Position numbers and translations under genes: made by a program. A stretch of DNA of 64,000 nt, taken from Dasypus novemcinctus. Its lineage: Eukaryota > Chordata > Mammalia > Cingulata > Dasypodidae. The notes under the pieces were generated by a model, which saw only the letters and a list, made by a program, of their open reading frames with translations, was not told where the DNA came from and did not search any database. Each line of letters begins with the position of its first letter. Position 1 is the stretch's first letter. Location of the stretch: assembly GCF_030445035.2 (NCBI RefSeq), contig NC_080698.1:7612038-7676037 (forward strand), read 5' to 3'. Positions 11,401 through 20,581 of this stretch are shown here, piece by piece.

Positions 11401-12140
11401 AGCACACCCAAATGATGAATGTGTTGTCTCCAAAATTCAAAGAAACCAACTAAGTATTGTGTCTCTTTTTCGGTCATAGGAGGAGCCAGATGCAATAGCT
11501 TATCCTTTACTTTAGAGGGGATATCTCAACATGCCCCACACCATTGAACACCTAGAAATTTCACTGAGGTGGAAGTCCCCTGTATTTTTGTTGGATTTAT
11601 CTCCCATCCTCTTTCACACAAATGCCTTACCAGTAAGTCTAGAGTCTTTGCTACTTCTTGTTCACTAGGTCCTATCAACATGATATCCTCAATATAATGG
11701 ACCAGTGTGATGTTTTGTGGGAGGGAGCGATGATCAAGGTCCCTGCAGACAATATTATGACATAGGACTGGAGAGTTGATATACCCCTGAAGCAGGATAT
11801 TGAAGGTTATTGTGGGCCTTGCCAGCTGAGAGCAAACTGTTTCTGGTAGTCCTTACTAATGGCAATTGAGAAAAAAGCATTTACCAGATCAACAGCTGCA
11901 TACCAGGTACCAGGGGATGTGTTGAGTTGCTCAAGCAATGATACCACATCTAGGACAGCTGCAATTGGAGTCACCATCTGGTTAAGTTTATGATAATCTA
12001 CCATCATCCTCCAAGATCCATCTGTTTTCTGCAGAGGCCAAATAGGAGAGTTGAATGGGAATGTGGTAGGAATCACCACCCCTGCATCCTTCAAATCCTT
12101 GATGGTGGCACTAATGTCTGCAATCCCTCCAGGAATTCAG
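11400..12140 (-). pseudogene. ERV-L reverse transcriptase remnant
   Basis: The open piece 12,094-11,807 holds [20 protein letters not shown] and the catalytic-Asp block [14 protein letters not shown]. Further on, the active-site box reads [10 protein letters not shown] at about 11,700-11,670: the usual YIDD has become YIED (codons at 11,685-11,696), which removes a catalytic aspartate. A break separates the two parts near 11,800. Confidence 0.85.
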
Positions 12141-12193
12141 TATTGCTTTTGAACTACTACTTTGCTAGGCAGACGCAGTTCTAGTAGCTTCCA

Positions 12194-12604
12194 CTAGGCC
12201 TTTCCTATCATAATAGCCCCCACTCCACAAGTCAGGGATTCAATGTGGGGATTCTGCCAGTTACTGAGCATGTCTGTTCCAGTTCTGCATTCTGGAACTG
12301 GGGAAATAACCACAGAATGGGTCTGGGGGCCCATTGGACCCACTGTGGGATGGACCTGAGATAAAATTCCATTAATCACCTGACCTCCATAAGCCCCTAC
12401 TCTGACTGTGGACCAGTGATACTTTGGGTCTACTGGAATTAATGTCACTTCTGAGCCAGTGTCTAATAATCCCCCAAATGTCTGATCATTTTCTTTTCCC
12501 CAGTGCACAGTTACTCTGGTAAAAGGCCATAGATCTCCTTGGGGAAAGGTGGGAGGAAGATTAACAGTATAAATTTTTGGCAGTTTAACAGGATCCTTCC
12601 ACAA
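12194..12604 (-). pseudogene. ERV-L protease domain
   Basis: A 136-residue open stretch includes the aspartic protease active site LLDTGSEVTLIP (DTG codons at 12,455-12,463), preceded by LPPTFPQGDLWPFTRVTV and followed by INGILSQVHPTVGPMGPQ. This enzyme would cleave Gag-Pol precursors. The catalytic triplet is intact, but the flanking gag and RT frames are broken. Confidence 0.83.
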
Positions 12605-12619
12605 AGGGACCTGGCCTTC

Positions 12620-13020
12620 TCCTCATTCAAGGGGCTCTGGGTCTGTAAACTGTCTCAAGTCTGGGAATTGATTAAGGGGCCGTGATTCTCAGTGACTGTA
12701 ATTTGTAATTTGTTCACTTGACCTAGAACTCTTCTGCTTATACAGATCCAGAAAAAATTTAGTAGACTGCCCATGTATTTCACTTCTAGGTACCCCATGA
12801 CCTATCAGCCAAATTCATAACTCTGTGCAACTCAAACTATTTTGAGTGCAGCTTTGACTCTGCCTTTCATTGCAGTAGCCACACCCATCGTGTCTTTGGT
12901 AATAACTGTCAACACTTGACCTTTACCGGCCCCAGATCCGATCATCCCCATAATGTTTACAGATTCTAATTCCATTACAACCCTCCTTACCGTAATATCT
13001 GGACTACAGAGAAGACTGAC
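12620..13020 (-). pseudogene. ERV-L gag 3' remnant
   Basis: Sequence between the protease and the class I ERV insertion. Open pieces exist (for example ITVRRVVMELESVNIMGMIG), but no zinc knuckle or other diagnostic gag motif is readable. It is assigned to gag by position between the inserted LTR at 13,021 and the protease. Confidence 0.5.
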
Positions 13021-13498
13021 TGTAGCCAGATTTTGTCTAGGTAAAGAGGCCCGATTTACAGACTGCAGTTGCCCATTATAGATAATAAATGCCCAGGCTT
13101 TACTTGTGTATTGATCCAGGTGGGGGCGAAGAAGCCGTAATAAGGCACGAACAGGCACAGGGACAGGTGCTGGGACAGGGTGAAGGCAAGAGAGGATCAA
13201 AGGTCTTTGCGTGTGCTTTTGAAACCATTAATTATTCCTCCCCTTTGCTAATGGCAGGGGAGGAGTTCCAGCTGTTTGCAGTTTTGATGGATTACCCCAC
13301 CCATCGATCCCCTGGGAGGGCCCCATGATCCGGTGCTTGGGGAATATCCAGGGCTTCTCCTGGCTTCTGGAGGAAATCTCATTCCATATGGGATTTCTCG
13401 TGAGGGTCTTCCTGCAGCCGTCTTGGGGGTACTGATGTCCACGTGGACTTTTTGCCATGTTCCAGATCCATCTATTGATTCTCTATCTAGCCTCTTCA
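13021..13498 (-). repeat. Class I ERV 3' LTR with internal deletion
   Basis: It starts on the minus strand at TGAAGAGGCTAGATAG (13,498) and ends CTGGCTACA (13,021). Nearly all of it matches the 5' LTR at 18,593-17,973. The roughly 145 bp of 5' LTR sequence between CTCTTTAT and CCTAGACAAAATC is missing here; in the 5' LTR that part contains the AATAAA. Confidence 0.75.
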
Positions 13499-13504
13499 TT
13501 CCTC

Positions 13505-13815
13505 CCTCAGAGAGTTCACACCTTTATTCTTAAAGGGGTGCTGAAGGCTGATGGTCTGGTTGGGGTCATAGGCCCTACCTGACAAGGTGTAAAACCCTCC
13601 TGCTATTCTGTCTTTGTTGGAGGAAGACAGATCTAATATCCTAGGTGAAGCTGGATGAAGTCCCCATATTGCTAACAAGATGTTGATTCTGGAACAAATA
13701 AACTTGATTAGAATCTTGAGGATATATGGTACCACTAAGAGGATACTAGACCACAAAAGTAGAAAAGGCCAGGTGCCTGCAAAGGCTGCATTTTCCCGAA
13801 GTTGGTGGGAAACAG
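13505..13815 (-). pseudogene. Class I ERV envelope TM C-terminal fragment
   Basis: The minus strand encodes a hydrophobic run (FLLLWSSILLVVPYILKILI) followed by a short polar tail that includes GRAYDPNQTI. A membrane-spanning segment followed by a cytoplasmic tail directly before the polypurine tract and 3' LTR is where the transmembrane envelope subunit ends. Only the last part of env survives. Confidence 0.55.
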
Positions 13816-13989
13816 TATTCTTCTTTCAGTTATTTTGTTCTATTGGTTAACTCTCGAGAGACAATGGGGTTAGGTATAAACTGCCAATCCCAGTTCCTAT
13901 AGTAGAGGAGAGGAATGAGAAGAGGTATTGCCCTTTTTAAACTACAAGAGATGAACACACACAAGGTTTTAAAGGTTGTCTGGTTTGCC

Positions 13990-14033
13990 CCCCATCCCCC
14001 CACCCCACCCCACCCCCACCCCCACCCCCACAG
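13990..14033. repeat. CCCCA simple repeat
   Basis: A C-rich run of CCCCA/CCCCACC units inside the remnant ERV. The complementary strand is G-rich and could fold into a quadruplex. Confidence 0.9.
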
Positions 14034-14189
14034 CAATAGGCATTTGGGCTAGAGTTCGAGGGAGCAGCTGACTTTGACACAGACACTACTTAGCTTTTTC
14101 TCTTGAAGAGGGATTTCAGGCATCCAATGACTGCACTCGTGCATTTCATCTGATGCTTCTGGTAAGCTGGTATGTCCTTGGGTAACTAG

Positions 14190-14400
14190 CTTTACTTGGG
14201 ATAACAGCACCAAGCTGGGAATTTCTTTAACATTAATAGCTGTGGGAGTAATCAGAACTACAGAGAAAAGTTCCTTCCACTTCGGTTCTAATTGAGAGCG
14301 AGGCTTGTTTTCTTGCCAAGTATTGATCAGAACCTGGCTTCCAGGTCCTGGGTGAGGAGAGGTTGTCCACGGACCTTCTCAAAGGGCTAAGCTGAAGTGG
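14190..14400 (-). pseudogene. Class I ERV integrase C-terminal piece
   Basis: Minus-strand reading gives VLINTWQENKPRSQLEPKWK and then ELFSVVLITPTAINVK, ending LVLLSQVK. The spacing resembles the C-terminal (GPY/F-type) DNA-binding region of gammaretroviral integrases, with the GPY triplet lost. It marks this provirus as class I and supports the placement of env just downstream. Confidence 0.55.
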
Positions 14401-14929
14401 GTCTTAGCCACCTTGTTTGCTGTTTCCCTTCTGGTGGTGAATGCTGAGCCCTGGCAGGGTGGCATGTATGTTTGCCGGTCCTCCCCAGGATATAAGAGGG
14501 ACAGGTTCTGGAACAAGGGCTAAGAGGGATACCTAGGTTAAGCATGTCTTTCACCTGGTGTGGGTGGGGTGATGAGAGGTTACCCCCAAGTTAATTTGGT
14601 GGCTTTTTTAGACCAGGAGTAGGCAGCATTTCCTGATCTCTGAGAAGTCACTCCTATGAGGAGTCTACTGGTGGGCTAGAGACCATGCCCACTATTCTAG
14701 GAAGAATGAAGAAGCGCTTTTTAGTCAACTGACTTGGCGTTCCAGAGTGCAAGTCTGACTAAAACGTCTACCACTCCATGTAATTTGGAGCTGATGCTCT
14801 GGTCTCAGTGTCCTGAGAGTTTAATCCAGAGCCCTGCTGATGGGTGTTCCCGTGGTCAGCCTAGGTCTTGGGGCTGCCTGAAAATTCTGAAGTTCAGACC
14901 GAAGCGCCCAATGCAGATTGGTGGGAGAC

Positions 14930-15240
14930 CTTGGGAGCAGTTACCCAAATCAAAGCACCTGAGCGAGATCTCAGGGGACATTTGGCTGCCCTCTGAACAG
15001 AAGGACCCAAAGCGTGGGGGCCATTCAGAGTTTACCACTCTGGTTCTTGGCACCCCTACATTCCAGGGCCTGAGACTGACTGCACTGTTACCCAAACAGA
15101 TGCTCCTGAGATACATCTCAGGGGAGGTTTGGCTGCTCTCTGAATGAAAGCGCCTACAGCTTTAAGTCTTGGGGGGCATTCAGAGTTACTACTCTGGTTC
15201 CCGCCACCCCAGGAATCACAGGGCCCCTGCCACCGTTTCC
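14930..15240 (-). repeat. Two-unit tandem repeat in ERV interior
   Basis: Two diverged copies of about 150 bp (near 14,938-15,090 and 15,090-15,235) share CAGTTACCCAAA.CA.A, GAT(C/A)TCAGGGGA, TTTGGCTGC.CTCTGAA and CATTCAGAGTT.ACTCTGGTT. This is an internal duplication of the class I ERV or its leader; no coding function is evident. Confidence 0.7.
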
Positions 15241-15429
15241 AGGGCCATTCTGGACTGGAAAGCAGACTGAATAGATCAATGCCTTCCAAGCCGAATACTG
15301 CTGCTTCTTGGAGAAGGGGCAGAAGAAAAACTTCTTCCTATTCTACAAAGGTCTTAAAACCCATCCTAGTTTTACGACTTTTCTGTCTGGTATTTTCCCA
15401 GTTAGACCAGCCATCAAAAGGCCATTAAG

Positions 15430-15857
15430 GGAAGCAGACTTGGCCCAATGGATAGGCCGTCCGCCTACCACATGGGAGGTCCGCGGTTCAAACCCCAGGC
15501 CTCCTTGACCCGTGTGGAGCTGGCCCCTGCGCAGTGCTGATGTGCGCAAGGAGTGTCGCACCACACAAGGGTGTCCCCTGCATAGAGGAGCCCACACTCA
15601 AGGAGAGCGCCCCATAAGGAGAGCCGCCCAGCGCGAAAGAAAGTGCAGCCTGCCCAAGAATGGCGCCACACACACGGAGAGCTGACACAATAAGATGACA
15701 CAACAAAAAGAAACACAGATTCCTGGTGCCGCTGATAAGGATAGAAGCCGTCACAGAAGAACACACAGTGAATGGACAGAGAGCAGACAACTGGGGGGGC
15801 GGCGGGAAGAGGAGAGAAATTGAAAAAAAAATAATAATACTACACACACACACACAC
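15430..15857 (+). mobile_element. DAS-type SINE
   Basis: Full-length copy: head GAAGCAGACTTGGCCCAATG, GGTTCAAACCCC near 15,485, A-rich tail ending in a CA microsatellite (15,842-15,857). A target-site duplication AAAGGCCATTAAG is present at 15,417-15,429 and 15,858-15,870. It lies inside the class I ERV. Confidence 0.93.
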
Positions 15858-15949
15858 AAAGGCCATTAAGAGATTAGAGAGCAACTGTCCAAGCTAACAG
15901 GCCTTGAGGCCCTGAGGCAATAACTTCCTCACTAGCAAAGGCATTTTCA

Positions 15950-16560
15950 GGTTTACAGATTTTTTTGTTTGTTTGTTTGTTTTTTATGTTTTTAATTGTA
16001 TTTTTTGGAGATACATAGATCACAAAAAATGTTACATTAAAGAATATAAGAAATAAAAAATATAAGAAGTTCCCACTTACCCCACACCCCATCTCACCCC
16101 ACTCCTCCCACATCAACAACCTCTTTCATCATTGTGGCACATTCATTGCATTTGGTGAATACATTTTGGAGCACTGCTGCACCCCATGGATAATGGTTTA
16201 CACTGTAGTTTACACTCCCCCCCCCCAGTCCACACAGTGGGCCATCACAGGACGTACAATGTCCAGTATCTGTCCCTGCAACTTCATTCAGGACAACTCA
16301 AAGTCCTGAAAATGCCCCCACATCATGTCTCTTCTTCCCTCTCTCTGCCCTCAGCAACTACTGTGGCCACTTTCTCCACATCAGTGCTACAATTTCTTCC
16401 ATTACTAGTCACAATAGTTCTATAGTAGAATACCAATAAGTCCACTCTGATCCATAGTTTACTCCTCCATCCTGTGGACCCTGGGATGGTGATGTCCACT
16501 CCACCCCAATATCGAGAGGGGGCTTAGGTCCCAAGTTTGACCGTTTTTAACGTATTCCAA
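15950..16560 (-). mobile_element. L1-like interspersed repeat, 3' end copy
   Basis: A copy in opposite orientation to the repeat at 52,930-53,460. Shared landmarks include GTGGCCACAGTAGTTGCTGA, TGCAGGGACAGATACTGGAC (as GTCCAGTATCTGTCCCTGC on plus) and a tail with TTTTTAATGTAACATTTTTTG. The A-rich end sits at the low-coordinate side. It is probably a 5'-truncated L1 3' end, but I cannot name the subfamily. Confidence 0.6.
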
Positions 16561-16593
16561 AACATTTTGACACAAACCCGTAATGAGAAATAC

Positions 16594-17366
16594 AGGGAAG
16601 CGGATGTGGCTCAAGCAATTGGGCTCCCATCTACCATAAAGGAGGTCCAGGGCCTCCTGGTGAAGGCGAGCTGGCCCACGCAGAGTGCTGGCCTACGTGG
16701 AGTGCTGCCCCCCTGCAGGAGTTCTGCCCCGTGCAGGGGTGCTGCCCCTTGCAGGAGTGCTGGCCCATGTGGAGAGCTGGCGCGGCAAAATGATGCAACA
16801 AAAAGAGACACAGAGGGAAACAGACTTGGCCCAGTGGTTAGGGCATCCGTCTACCATATGGGAGGTCCGCGGTTCAAACCCTGGGCCTCCTTGACCCGTG
16901 TGGAGCTGGCCATGCGCAGTGCTGATGCGCGCAAGGAGTGCCGCGCCAAGTAGCTGTAAGGAGAGCCGCCCAGCGCGAAAGAAAAGTGCAGCCTGCCCAG
17001 GAATGGCGCCGCCCACACTTCCCGTGCCACTGACAACAACAGTAGCGGACAAAGAAACAAGACGCAGCAAATAGACACAGAGAACAGACAACCGGGGTGG
17101 GGGAATTAAATAAATAAATAAATCTTAAAAAAAAAAAAAAAAAGAGACACAGAGGAGAGATAATAAGAGATGTGGGAGTCCAGGGAGCTGAGGTGGTGCA
17201 CAAGAGTGATCATCTCTCCCATTCCAGAAGGTCCCAGGATCGGTTCCCAGATCCACCTAATGGGAATGCAAGCAGACACAGAAGAACACACAGCAAATGG
17301 ACACAGAGAGCAGACAATGGAGGGGGGAGGAGAGAAATAAATAAATTAAAACTTTAAAAAAAAAAA
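16594..17366 (+). mobile_element. Dimeric DAS-type SINE, split by another SINE
   Basis: The left half (16,594-16,814) starts GGGAAGCGGATGTGGCTCAA. The right half (17,141-17,366) carries a second tRNA-like unit (GAGCTGAGGTGGTGCACAAG, GGTCCCAGGATCGGTTCCC) and ends AAACTTTAAAAAAAAAAA. Between the halves is a complete SINE of the simpler type. The same two-unit layout occurs at 24,513-25,096, 35,337-35,711 and 48,186-48,602. Confidence 0.85.
16815..17140 (+). mobile_element. DAS-type SINE nested in a SINE
   Basis: Starts GGAAACAGACTTGGCCCAGT and ends in a 17-A tail after AAATAAATAAATCTT. The host sequence AAAAAGAGACACAGAGG is duplicated on both sides (about 16,798-16,815 and 17,138-17,155), which proves insertion into the outer SINE. 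Confidence 0.95.
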
Positions 17367-17399
17367 GAAATTCAGTAGTAGGAAGTAGGATGATAAAAA

Positions 17400-17966
17400 C
17401 GTGGGTAAAGTTTAATTATGAAGGGAGTCCTGGCCTATGGCCCCTGTGGGAAAGGGGTCTCCCATGGTATCCACTTTGGCCCTGCCTGCCGCCGCTTTCC
17501 CAGACCAGGTAGCCGGGTGTTGTTGATAGGAAGGCGGGTCTGCCAAGGTGTGGACCCGCGGGGAGGCACAAGCCCTGGCTCTGAGTCATTGCCACTGCCA
17601 CCAAGGGGAGGGGGCAGGAGAAGGCAATGGAAGCCAGGCCCGGGGGCAAAGCTGGCAGCTGCTCAAAGGGCTTGAAAAAAGTGGCTTCGCAGCCCCCAGA
17701 GCTGAGCAGGGGAACCTCTGTCTCGGCAGGGCTCTGCTTTGAGCCCCTGCCCTGTGTCCCTGACTTCCCAGCAGGGGTCAGGCCTAACAAGCCTGGGCAC
17801 ACGGCCCAGACGCAAAGAGGTGCTGCACCCTGGTCCCTCCCTCCCCGGATTACGTCCTGCGGGGGCTTGTGGGCGAACCCATTTAAAACGGAGACCCAAA
17901 AGAGTGCGTCCAACAGGCTGTGCGCCATAGTTCCACTCGCCAGTAACCTCCCGGCTGGCAGCACCA
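17400..17966 (-). other. Class I ERV leader region with primer-binding site
   Basis: Directly after the 5' LTR, the minus strand reads TGGTGCTGCCAGCCGGGAGG (17,966-17,947). This has the position and TGG start of a primer-binding site and is a diverged match to a tRNA-Phe-type complement. GC-rich untranslated sequence follows. A 183-codon open frame runs 17,967-17,416, but it starts within the primer-binding site and shows no gag motif. Confidence 0.55.
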
Positions 17967-17972
17967 AAATAC

Positions 17973-18593
17973 GTTACCAGATTTTGTCTAGGCTCTTGAC
18001 TAAATTGCAAAAAATGAATTTCAAGAGCAAGCCATGTTGATTAGGCCAGTAATTTATTAAGGTAGGGAGGGAAGGGAAATGGGAGAAAATAACAGATCAT
18101 GGGTCCCAGGTAGAGAGGAAAGGGCTGAAAAGTGATAAAGAGGCCCGATTTACAGACTGCAGTTGCCCTTTATACATAATAAATGCCCAGGCTTTACTTG
18201 TGTATTGATCCAGGTGGGGGTGAAGAAGCCGTAATAAGGCACGAACAGGCACAGGGACAGGTGCTGGGACAGGGTGAAGGCAAGAGAGGACCAAAGGCCT
18301 TTGCCTGTGCTTTTGAAACCATTAATTATTCTGCCCCTCTGCTAATGGCAGGGGAGGAGTTCCAGCTGTTTGCAGTTTTGATGGATTACCCCACCCATCA
18401 ATCCCCTGGGAGGGCCCCATGATCCGGTGCTTGGGGAATGTCCAGGGCTTCTCCTGGCTTCTGGAGGAAATCTCATTCTATATGGGATTTCTCGTGAGGG
18501 TCTTCCCGCAGCCGTCTTGGGGGTACTGATGTCCATGTGGACTTTTTGCCATGTTCCAGATCCTTCTATTGATTCCCTATCTAGCCTGCTACA
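17973..18593 (-). repeat. Class I ERV 5' LTR
   Basis: Minus-strand start TGTAGCAGGCTAGATAGG at 18,593. A TATA box (GTATAAAG, 18,175-18,168) and a polyadenylation signal in CCTTAATAAATTACTGG (about 18,053) give a U3 of about 420 bp followed by R and U5. The end lies at CTGGTAACG close to 17,973, just before the primer-binding site. Paired with the shorter copy at 13,021-13,498. Confidence 0.75.
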
Positions 18594-20110
18594 TTCAACC
18601 ACAGAGCTCTTCAGGGAAGATGGAGTTAGTCTTACAAATTTATTCCTCACAGTCCTGGTTAAAGGTGTGTCCTCTGGACATTCCTGGGGTGGGTGGGCAG
18701 CTCTCAAATGGTAAATCCATTCTAGCACTCCCAAATACAAGTCTTTGAATTCCCTCTTCTACGGAATACCAGGGCAAAACAGGCATCTCAACCTCAGACA
18801 TGCTAGACCATCTTTTGCTCCATGTTTCGGTCAGCCAAACGAACAAACTGTTAGAGCCCTTTCTAACCCCTTTCACTACAGTGTTGAATCCAGAATTCCT
18901 GCTTAGTGGGTCCATATCAATAATTCAGCCTGATCCAACTTTATATTCCTTCCACCACTATCCCACACTCTTAGTATCCATTCCTACACATATTCCCCTG
19001 ATTTCTGCCCATATAAGTTGGAAAATGCATTCAGTACTTTCAGAGTATAGTATACCTCCCCAAGGGTCATACTTAGTATTTCATCTCTGGGGGTTGTTGT
19101 GATTTTAGTCTAGTAATAGGTCTTGAAGACAAGAGAGGTGGTGGGAGCGGGTAAGGAGAAGGATTAGAAATGTCTTGCAAGCTACTGACCTTGGTGCATT
19201 CCTTTGTATTTTCTTCTGGTGAGACAGGGTTCATCTCTTCTGGCAGGGTTGGAAGGCAGATTCCTCAGGGCAGGTTGGGGGTCGGGCAGGGCATGCTGGA
19301 GTCAGGCTGTTACCTGTGTTGGGGCTGGAAAGAGGTCCAGACGCCCTGGGGCAGGCTGGGGCCTGGGCAGTGCAGGCTTCAATTTGGCTGGTACCCACCT
19401 GCGGGGAGGAAGGAGATCTGGACTCCCTGGGGCAGGCTGGAGGCTGTGTGATACAAGGTTGACAAAGTTTGGTCTCTACAGGGCAGGCCATTGCAGGCTT
19501 GTTTGATAAAGTCTCAGAAGAATTTAGGGTTCCAGTGTCCCCACCAACATCATCATCCCATATGTCTCCATCCCCATCCTCTGGTTCCACTCCTTTCCAA
19601 CCAATGCCTTCACTTTAACCGCAGATACTCTGCGGGGTTGAGATTTTAGTTTCCTTTGTGACTCTGCTACTCGTACAATGAGAGTCTGAGTTTGGTTCTC
19701 ATATATCTCAAGCCTGTGGCTGCAAGAGACAAGATTTTCTTTCAGAGCACACATAGAAACTTTCACATCATGCGTATGGCATTTAAGCTTCAAATCTGAA
19801 GCCTTTAGCTCACCTCTTTCTTTTGTAACCGTATCCAGAGTATCCAGGAGGAGCCAGCTGACATCATTTCACTCTACTAAACTGTGAAGATGCTGAAAAC
19901 ACTCTCACCCAGATCCTTGTCTCCTATGAGTGTGGAAGTAGGGGAATCCAGTATGATATTTTGTATGTCTCCATTGCCAACTCACGCCATGGACTGTTGG
20001 TGGCCTCTTCGTTTTTGGAAAGGGAGTCATTAGTACCCTTGAATCCAATTAGAGTAGAGAGCCAATTGCAAAATTCCCAGAACCATCTCAGACATCCCAT
20101 GTTTTAGATT
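18594..20110 (-). pseudogene. ERV-L gag 5' remnant
   Basis: A long minus-strand region between the ERV-L primer-binding site and the class I ERV insertion. Frames such as 19,793-19,524 (SCSHRLEIYENQTQTLIVRV) have the charged, helix-rich look of an ERV-L Gag amino-terminal coiled coil. A proline/cysteine-rich tandem repeat follows at 19,235-19,450, then another piece (18,915-18,640). Frameshifts and stops separate the pieces. Confidence 0.6.
19235..19450. repeat. Tandem repeat in ERV-L gag, about 70-80 bp units
   Basis: Roughly three diverged units, each carrying CTGGGGCAGGCTGG or TCGGGCAGGGCATG plus a TTACCTG..TGGGG or TACCCACCTGCGGGG segment. On the minus strand they encode repeated proline-rich phrases ending in ACP. 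This looks like an expansion within gag. Confidence 0.65.
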
Positions 20111-20124
20111 CTGTTCCTCAAGAA

Positions 20125-20139
20125 CCACTCCTGGGACCA
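20125..20139 (-). other. ERV-L primer-binding site (tRNA-Leu type)
   Basis: Three bases after the 5' LTR the minus strand reads TGGTCCCAGGAGTGG. This differs at about two positions from the complement of the 3' end of a tRNA-Leu, the primer class used by ERV-L. Confidence 0.7.
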
Positions 20140-20142
20140 AGC

Positions 20143-20581
20143 TGTATTAGTCAGGGTTCTTTGGGAAACACAATCAACAGGAGACAGCTGTAAAGATATG
20201 AGATTTACAAGAGTCTCTCACATGACGGTGGGGATGCACAAGTCCAGGTTCCGCAGGGAGGTGCAAAGCAGGGGCTATGACGAGAGTCTAATGAAGGTCC
20301 TCGATGAGTTTCCGGGAGACATTGCCTGTCCAAAGAGAAGCTCGGAAATTCTCTCCAAATGCTGAAATCATTTCCCCTTTTAAGGCGTTCAACTGATCAG
20401 ATAAAACATCAGTCATTGCTGAGGGCATTCTCCCAGGTTGATCGTAGATATAACCAGCCATCTATGCAGTAAACCCCTGGTGACTAAAGTCCATAAATGT
20501 CCTTATTAACAATTACCCCACTGCTTGCTTGGCCAAAAACTGGGCATAATTACCTATTGACACGTTAGCCTAACCATCACA
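20143..20581 (-). repeat. ERV-L 5' LTR
   Basis: Starts TGTGATGGTTAGGCTAACG on the minus strand and ends CCTGACTAATACA. It matches the 3' LTR at 7,889-8,334 throughout. The host L1 resumes immediately at its upper edge. ACAGC occurs at both outer junctions, overlapping the LTR terminus on this side, so the exact duplicated target cannot be fixed by eye. Confidence 0.88.

Larger units (their letters stand above)
13021..18593 (-). mobile_element. Class I ERV, internally deleted, nested in ERV-L gag
   Basis: A second minus-strand provirus whose LTRs are the duplicated segments 13,021-13,498 and about 17,973-18,593. A primer-binding site lies beside the 5' LTR and a polypurine run (GAGGGAGGAA) precedes the 3' LTR. 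After subtracting later SINE and L1-like insertions, only about 2.6 kb of internal sequence remains: a GC-rich leader, a tandem-repeat segment, an integrase C-terminal piece and an envelope transmembrane piece. Gag, protease and RT are gone. No matching target-site duplication is visible at its ends. Confidence 0.75.
7889..20581 (-). mobile_element. ERV-L (class III) endogenous retrovirus, near full length
   Basis: A minus-strand provirus bounded by two related LTRs of about 440 bp (7,889-8,334 and 20,143-20,581), both TG...CA. Next to the 5' LTR is a primer-binding site resembling the tRNA-Leu complement; before the 3' LTR is a polypurine tract. The order is gag, protease, reverse transcriptase, RNase H, integrase, dUTPase and no env, which is the ERV-L arrangement. 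All genes carry stops or frameshifts, and the RT motif reads YIED instead of YIDD, so it cannot replicate. A class I ERV sits inside gag and a SINE lies beside the 3' LTR. It inserted into an L1, so it is younger than that L1. Confidence 0.88.

Noticed and set aside
13228-13499. Conserved 80-residue frame shared with 18,342-18,740, which looked like a duplicated gag segment
   Set aside because: The shared block has TG...CA ends, a TATA box, an AATAAA and an adjacent primer-binding site and polypurine tract, so it is an LTR pair. The open frame is incidental.
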